The translations under genes and the position numbers were made by a program. The notes below the pieces were generated by a model that had not been told where the DNA came from, did no database searches, and worked only from the letters and a program-made list of their open reading frames with translations. Positions 60,300 through 64,000 of a stretch of 64,000 nucleotides of DNA are shown here, one piece after another; position 1 is the first letter of the stretch, and the number at the start of each line of letters is the position of its first letter. The stretch is from Mya arenaria (taxonomy: Eukaryota > Mollusca > Bivalvia > Myida > Myidae). Where the stretch lies: assembly GCF_026914265.1 (NCBI RefSeq), contig NC_069131.1, positions 8,200,001 to 8,264,000 of the forward strand, written 5' to 3'.

Positions 60300-60666
60300 T
60301 TGAAAGGCGGGAAAGGGTGTGTGCGTGTCATTTCTACGGAGACATTCGTCTTGGGAACAGTTTTGTTTTCTTCAGCCTATTTTTTGGTCATGTTGCTTCA
60401 ACCAAACGTGGATCTTTTGATAGAGCAGAAACTGCAAGCTCACAAGGAGAAACTTTTGTCAGTCATAGGAAATTTGATAAAGCTAAGTACAAAAAGCAAT
60501 ACAGAAGAATTATCAAAAATTTCTAATTTGATTGTGTCGGACACTTCAAATTTTAAGAGAAAATCTAATAAGGAGCAATATAAAGTTAACAAAAAGGTTA
60601 TGTTGAAATTAGAAGAAGCAAACAGGGTTGAGAGTCTGCATGAGTCTAAAGCAATGATAAAACAAG
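60300..60666 (+). CDS. DIRS-like gag, first exon
   Basis: Open frame whose useful part, from about 60,390, is helical and lysine/glutamate-rich, with FKRKSNKEQYKVNKKV, a motif I associate with DIRS-type Gag proteins. The real start is uncertain; MLLQPN at about 60,390 is more plausible than the first Met. It ends CAAG|GTAAAT and continues in phase at 60,937. Confidence 0.6.
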
Positions 60667-60936
60667 GTAAATTATTGTTCACATTGAAAAAGCCGTCCTG
60701 TTTATTTTATATCAAGTTTATGTTCCGCACGGGCGAGTTGCGAGAGTATTGACCATTGAACGATTAATGTGTATAGTGTACACGGATTAATAGTGTAGAA
60801 TGCAAAGTTTTCTGTAAGTGTATAGTTTAATAATATAAACGTAAATAACACATGAGAAATTTGACATATTCTAATAGAAAAAATGAAAACCAACAAATGA
60901 TAATAGAAAATGCTAAACTTGGTTGTTTTTTTGCAG
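60667..60936 (+). other. Candidate 270-bp spliceosomal intron in DIRS-like gag
   Basis: It begins GTAAAT and ends in a T-rich tract plus TTGCAG. Removing it joins codons in phase (G|CT, Ala) and brings a basic helix to HMQKLVCLADTSELGW, the order expected in DIRS-type Gag. The unspliced reading has several stops. Confidence 0.65.
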
Positions 60937-61952
60937 CTGTCGAAACACTGGAACACATGCAAAAACTGGTTTGTCTTGCTGACACCAGTGAACTTGGATG
61001 GAGGGTGGTATCTGAGTATGAGAGCAACCCATTGGCCGATGACTCGGATGATGAGAAGAAGATGTATAAGGCAGAATTTCGAGCAGCCAGGAAGCTGAAG
61101 GCCGAGCGAGTCAAGCAGACCCGTACCCGCTTTTCCCCCTATCTGAGGGGACCGGCACGCCAGACGCCACGTGCAACGCCGTCATCCATCGCAAATGCAA
61201 CAAAGCCGGGGTTGTGTTTCTTGTGCGGCAAGGCCGGGCATTGGAGGTTGGAGTGCCCTGTGGGCACAACCAGTGGAAATAATAAGATAAGTGAAGTTTT
61301 ATGTTTGGATCAGAATGAGGATCAAACTGCAGATAATCAGGTAAGTTTGGAAAATAATGCTACTTCTGTAAAAATGGAAGCACCGTCTGTTATTTCTCCA
61401 GTTGGTAGACTTAAGGAGCACATATCAATGTGGCGGTCGGCATCCGCGGACCCATACATAGTTAGTATAGTTGAAAATGGTTATAAATTGCCTTTTAAAT
61501 CATTTCCGGAAGCAAATTCTATGAAAAACAACAAATCCGCAAGGGAAAATCCTGATTTCGTATCAGATGAAATTGATCGTTTGTTGTCAAAAGGAGTGAT
61601 TAAGCAAGTAAATAACGTACCTAGTGTTGTTAATCCACTCACAGTGGCGTTTGAAATGGGAAACAAGCCCAGACTGGTTTTGGATTGTAGACATATTAAT
61701 CAACATTTGCATCTTTTCAATGTAAATTTTGAAGATATAAAGGTTGCAGAATATTTGTTTAAGCCAGGTTCATATGTATTTACCTACGATCTTAAAAGTG
61801 CATATCATCATATCGATATTTTTAACCCCGTAGATCTTTTCTGGGATTTTCATGGGAAGTCGAAGGGCAAAAAAAGTACTTTGTATATGCTTCCCTTCCA
61901 TTCGGATTCAAAACGGCAGGGCATAAATTTACTAAGACACTTCGTGTTGTAG
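60937..61952 (+). CDS. DIRS-like gag C-terminus and reverse transcriptase N-part
   Basis: The frame holds an acidic segment (ELGWRVVSEYESNPLADDSDDE), an arginine-rich stretch and one CCHC knuckle (CFLCGKAGHWRLEC). After a linker comes the RT fingers and palm start: KPRLVLDCRHINQ and FTYDLKSAYHHI, where the first catalytic Asp lies. The frame is lost around 61,880 next to an A-run. The next motif (LPFGFKTAGHKFTK) and the catalytic FLDDG (near 61,995) lie in another frame. Confidence 0.85.
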
Positions 61953-62087
61953 GTAAATATCTCCGTTCAAAGGGTCATAATATTGTGATGTTTCTAGATG
62001 ACGGTATTGGAGGTAGTATTAATTATACTGACGCTCTAAAATCAAGTCAAGAGGTAAAAAATACATTGATAAGTATTTTTATTTCTC

Positions 62088-62561
62088 TTGGCGTCTGAGA
62101 AATGCAAGTGGGTACCTAACAACGTAACCGAATGGCTAGGGTACGTGTTAGATTTTGATAGAAACTGTTTTTACATAAAGGAAGACAGGATTTGCAGACT
62201 TGAGATGGTTCTTAAAGAGGCTTTGAGCCAGGTAAGTATAGATAAATTCCATCTACTTCCAGTTAGATATTTGGCGTCAATAGTAGGACAAATATTATCG
62301 CTACAGTTTGTGATTGGCAACACAGTCCGTATGCAAACCAGGTGTATGTACAATTGTAAACTAACTCGAGCTTGTTGCAATTCTTCAGTCATGGTATCGG
62401 ATAAGGCTGTAAGAGAAATGAAAATTTGGCAGAAAAATGTTCGGAAGTTAAACAATGCTGGTAAGAGTATGTCGACTTTGAAAACCTGTGATTTTCAAAT
62501 GTTCTGTGATGCTAGTGCAGTAGGTTATGGTGGTTACATGGAACATATTAATCCGAGTTGA
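62088..62561 (+). CDS. DIRS-like RT thumb and RNase H start
   Basis: The frame encodes WLGYVLD, typical of the DIRS-type RT end, a helical connection, and the first RNase H strand (FCDASAVGYGGY), which contains a catalytic Asp. It is a continuation of the upstream RT after a frame change near 62,085 and is not independently translated as far as can be seen. Confidence 0.8.
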   Translation: MASEKCKWVPNNVTEWLGYVLDFDRNCFYIKEDRICRLEMVLKEALSQVSIDKFHLLPVRYLASIVGQILSLQFVIGNTVRMQTRCMYNCKLTRACCNSSVMVSDKAVREMKIWQKNVRKLNNAGKSMSTLKTCDFQMFCDASAVGYGGYMEHINPS

Positions 62562-63337
62562 AAGATATAAAAGTGAGCAGTAGGCTCCCAAAAGTGAGAG
62601 ATAGTAGGCTCCCGAAAGTGAGCGATAGTAGGCTGCTTGATGCGATCAGTAGTAGGCTTCCGGATGTGAGCGGCAGTCGGCTCCCGGAAGTAAGTGATAT
62701 TAAGCTACCGGAAGTGAGCGGTAGTAGGCTCCCGGACGTGAGCAGTAGTAGACTCTCGATATTGAAGTGTAAGAGCTTCCCGGAAGTAATTAGTAGTAGG
62801 TTCTTAGAAGCGAACGGTGGTATACCCTCGGAAGTGAGAGGTAGGAGGCTCCTGGAAGTGAGCGATAAAAGGCTCCCGGAAGTGAGCGGTTGTAAGCTCC
62901 CGAAAGGGAGCTGTAGTAAGCTCCCGGAAGTGAGCTGTAGTAGGCTCCCGGAAGTGAGCGATAATAGGCTCCCTGACGTGAGCAGTAGTAGGTTAACAAA
63001 ATTAAGAAAAGGTAAGCTCTCTGAATTGAGTTCTTGTACGCTTCAAGAAGTAAGCATTAGTGTGTTTTCAAATGTTAGCAGGAGTAGTTTATCGGAAGCG
63101 AGTTTAAGTGGAAGTGAAAACCTAACGAAAACAATAAGCGGAAAGAACGCAATTTCTAACAATGGTTTTGTGGTAAGATCAGAAGAACAAGTAGTTGGTT
63201 CATGGTCTGTAAATGAAGGAACTAACAGTTCAACTTGGAGGGAAACAGAAGCGGTAAGAAGGGTTGTTCAAAGCAGTGCTCATATATTACAAAATCATAC
63301 AATTAAAGTGTATTCTGACAATAAAAATGTAAAATAA
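62558..63337 (+). CDS. DIRS-like RNase H fragment swollen by an octapeptide repeat
   Basis: About 190 codons of an eight-residue repeat (consensus SRLPEVSD) are followed by ordinary RNase H sequence: VVGSWSVNE, STWRETEAVRRV and KVYSDNKNV, holding the second and third acidic residues. In the family these follow the YGGY strand almost directly, so the repeat sits inside the domain. A stop ends the frame at 63,337. Confidence 0.75.
   Translation: MKDIKVSSRLPKVRDSRLPKVSDSRLLDAISSRLPDVSGSRLPEVSDIKLPEVSGSRLPDVSSSRLSILKCKSFPEVISSRFLEANGGIPSEVRGRRLLEVSDKRLPEVSGCKLPKGSCSKLPEVSCSRLPEVSDNRLPDVSSSRLTKLRKGKLSELSSCTLQEVSISVFSNVSRSSLSEASLSGSENLTKTISGKNAISNNGFVVRSEEQVVGSWSVNEGTNSSTWRETEAVRRVVQSSAHILQNHTIKVYSDNKNVK
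62562..63125 (+). repeat. 24-bp coding minisatellite inside RNase H
   Basis: About 23 copies of a 24-bp unit near AGTAGGCTCCCGGAAGTGAG plus CGAT. Because 24 is a multiple of three, the frame stays open through the whole array. The units are most alike in the middle and degenerate at both ends. Confidence 0.9.
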
Positions 63338-63467
63338 ATTTTGTTAAACGGAAGTAAAAAGTGTGATATTCAGTCTATAGCTTCAGATTTACATGATTTC
63401 TGTGAGAAAAACTAAATAACTTTAGTTCCAGAATTGATTCCACGTATGGAAAAATGAGCATGCCGAT

Positions 63468-63737
63468 ATGATGAGTAGATGCGGCGATGGTGATGACTGG
63501 TTTATTTCAGTTAGTTGGTTTGGTTATATAGACAGCATATGGGGTCCACATACGGTAGATCGTTTTGCTTCATCAAATAATAATAGATGTAAGCGTTTTA
63601 ACTCGAAGTGGTGGTATTCCGGCACTGAAGGGATTGATGCTTTTACAATGATTTGGAAATATGACAATAACTGGTTAGTTCCTTCACCGAGGTTGATCAC
63701 AGAGTGCATAGACAAAATTGAGCTACAAAACGGCTAA
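63468..63737 (+). CDS. DIRS-like RNase H C-terminal part
   Basis: An 89-codon frame with SRCGDGDDW, WGPHTVDRFAS, FNSKWWYSGTEGIDAF and NNWLVPSPRLI, a very characteristic block at the end of DIRS/Ngaro-type RNase H. Coding similarity goes on in another frame to about 63,850 (LVVPYWTSAPFW), then fades. The element's right end lies beyond the window. Confidence 0.8.
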   Translation: MMSRCGDGDDWFISVSWFGYIDSIWGPHTVDRFASSNNNRCKRFNSKWWYSGTEGIDAFTMIWKYDNNWLVPSPRLITECIDKIELQNG

Positions 63738-64000
63738 TTGCACATTGGTTGTACCGTATTGGACATCGGCACCATTTTGGTCATGTTTTGTTAGAAACAG
63801 TTCATTTAGGTTATATATTACTGATTTCAGGAATTGCCGAAAAATGGCGTTGTATGTTGCGGACATGGCAGCAATGGGGTTTTTGCCAAAGATCCTTTGC
63901 CATTCAATATAATAGCACTAAAATGTACATTTTGACTAAATATCTAATTATTCGTTGCCAACAGGTCCTGACCTAAGATCGACACTTCAAGGTCGTTTGA

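Larger units (their letters stand above)
60300..64000 (+). mobile_element. DIRS-like retroelement, decayed and cut by the window end
   Basis: Order: gag with an intron, a CCHC zinc knuckle, reverse transcriptase of the DIRS/Ngaro type with FLDDG, and RNase H of the same type (WGPHTVDRFAS, ENNWLVP-like). The RT and RNase H stretch is split by frame changes near 61,880, 62,085, 62,560 and 63,335-63,465. The tyrosine recombinase and methylase-like parts expected after RNase H in DIRS elements are not seen before position 64,000. No LTR or terminal repeat was found. Confidence 0.85.

Noticed and set aside
1-64000. tRNA, rRNA or bacterial-type operon features
   Set aside because: No cloverleaf with A and B boxes, no rRNA-like block and no operon-like gene packing was seen on reading both strands.

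Overview
The window looks like a gene-poor, AT-rich piece of an invertebrate animal genome, most probably a bivalve mollusc. That is inferred from the GT-AG introns, a clustered family of multi-EGF receptors joined to tandem tyrosine-phosphatase domains, and abundant gypsy- and DIRS-type retroelements and minisatellites. No sequence here proves the species. The gene models were assembled by eye from splice sites and reading phase; no transcript data were available.

Left part (about 70-10,740, + strand): receptor A, a five-exon, 531-residue type I membrane protein. It has a signal peptide, ten EGF-like modules, one transmembrane helix and a short tyrosine-rich tail with an ITAM-like pair of tyrosines. 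It has no enzyme domain. A 3.5-kb minisatellite of 28/29-bp units follows at 11,160-14,685. Eroded tandem copies of a phosphatase exon lie at 16,505-16,916, so phosphatase exons once lay downstream of receptor A.

Middle part (19,457-31,650, - strand): an unrecognised four-exon host gene, about 419 codons. Its third exon is split by a 9.64-kb Ty3/gypsy-type LTR element (20,137-29,780) with 507-bp LTRs, a 4-bp target duplication (AGGT), gag, protease, reverse transcriptase-RNase H, integrase and a two-piece envelope-like region. Several frame breaks suggest the copy is no longer autonomous.

Right part (34,143-54,613, + strand): a second copy of the receptor block. Its 5' flank and first four exons match those of receptor A. 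Receptor B (21 exons, 1,186 residues) has twelve EGF-like modules, a transmembrane helix, a tail with NPSY and two tyrosines, an active-looking phosphatase domain D1 and a D2 that has lost the WPD aspartate. A 34-bp minisatellite sits in its fifth intron. A third ectodomain copy (58,505-59,785) is a decayed pseudogene. From about 60,300 to the window end lies a decayed DIRS-like element with an intron in gag and an octapeptide-coding repeat array inside its RNase H region.

Taken together, the locus resembles a small cluster of paired receptors: similar ectodomains attached either to an ITAM-like tail (A) or to a tyrosine phosphatase (B). The two would be expected to have opposite signalling effects on related ligands. 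This is inference from sequence only.
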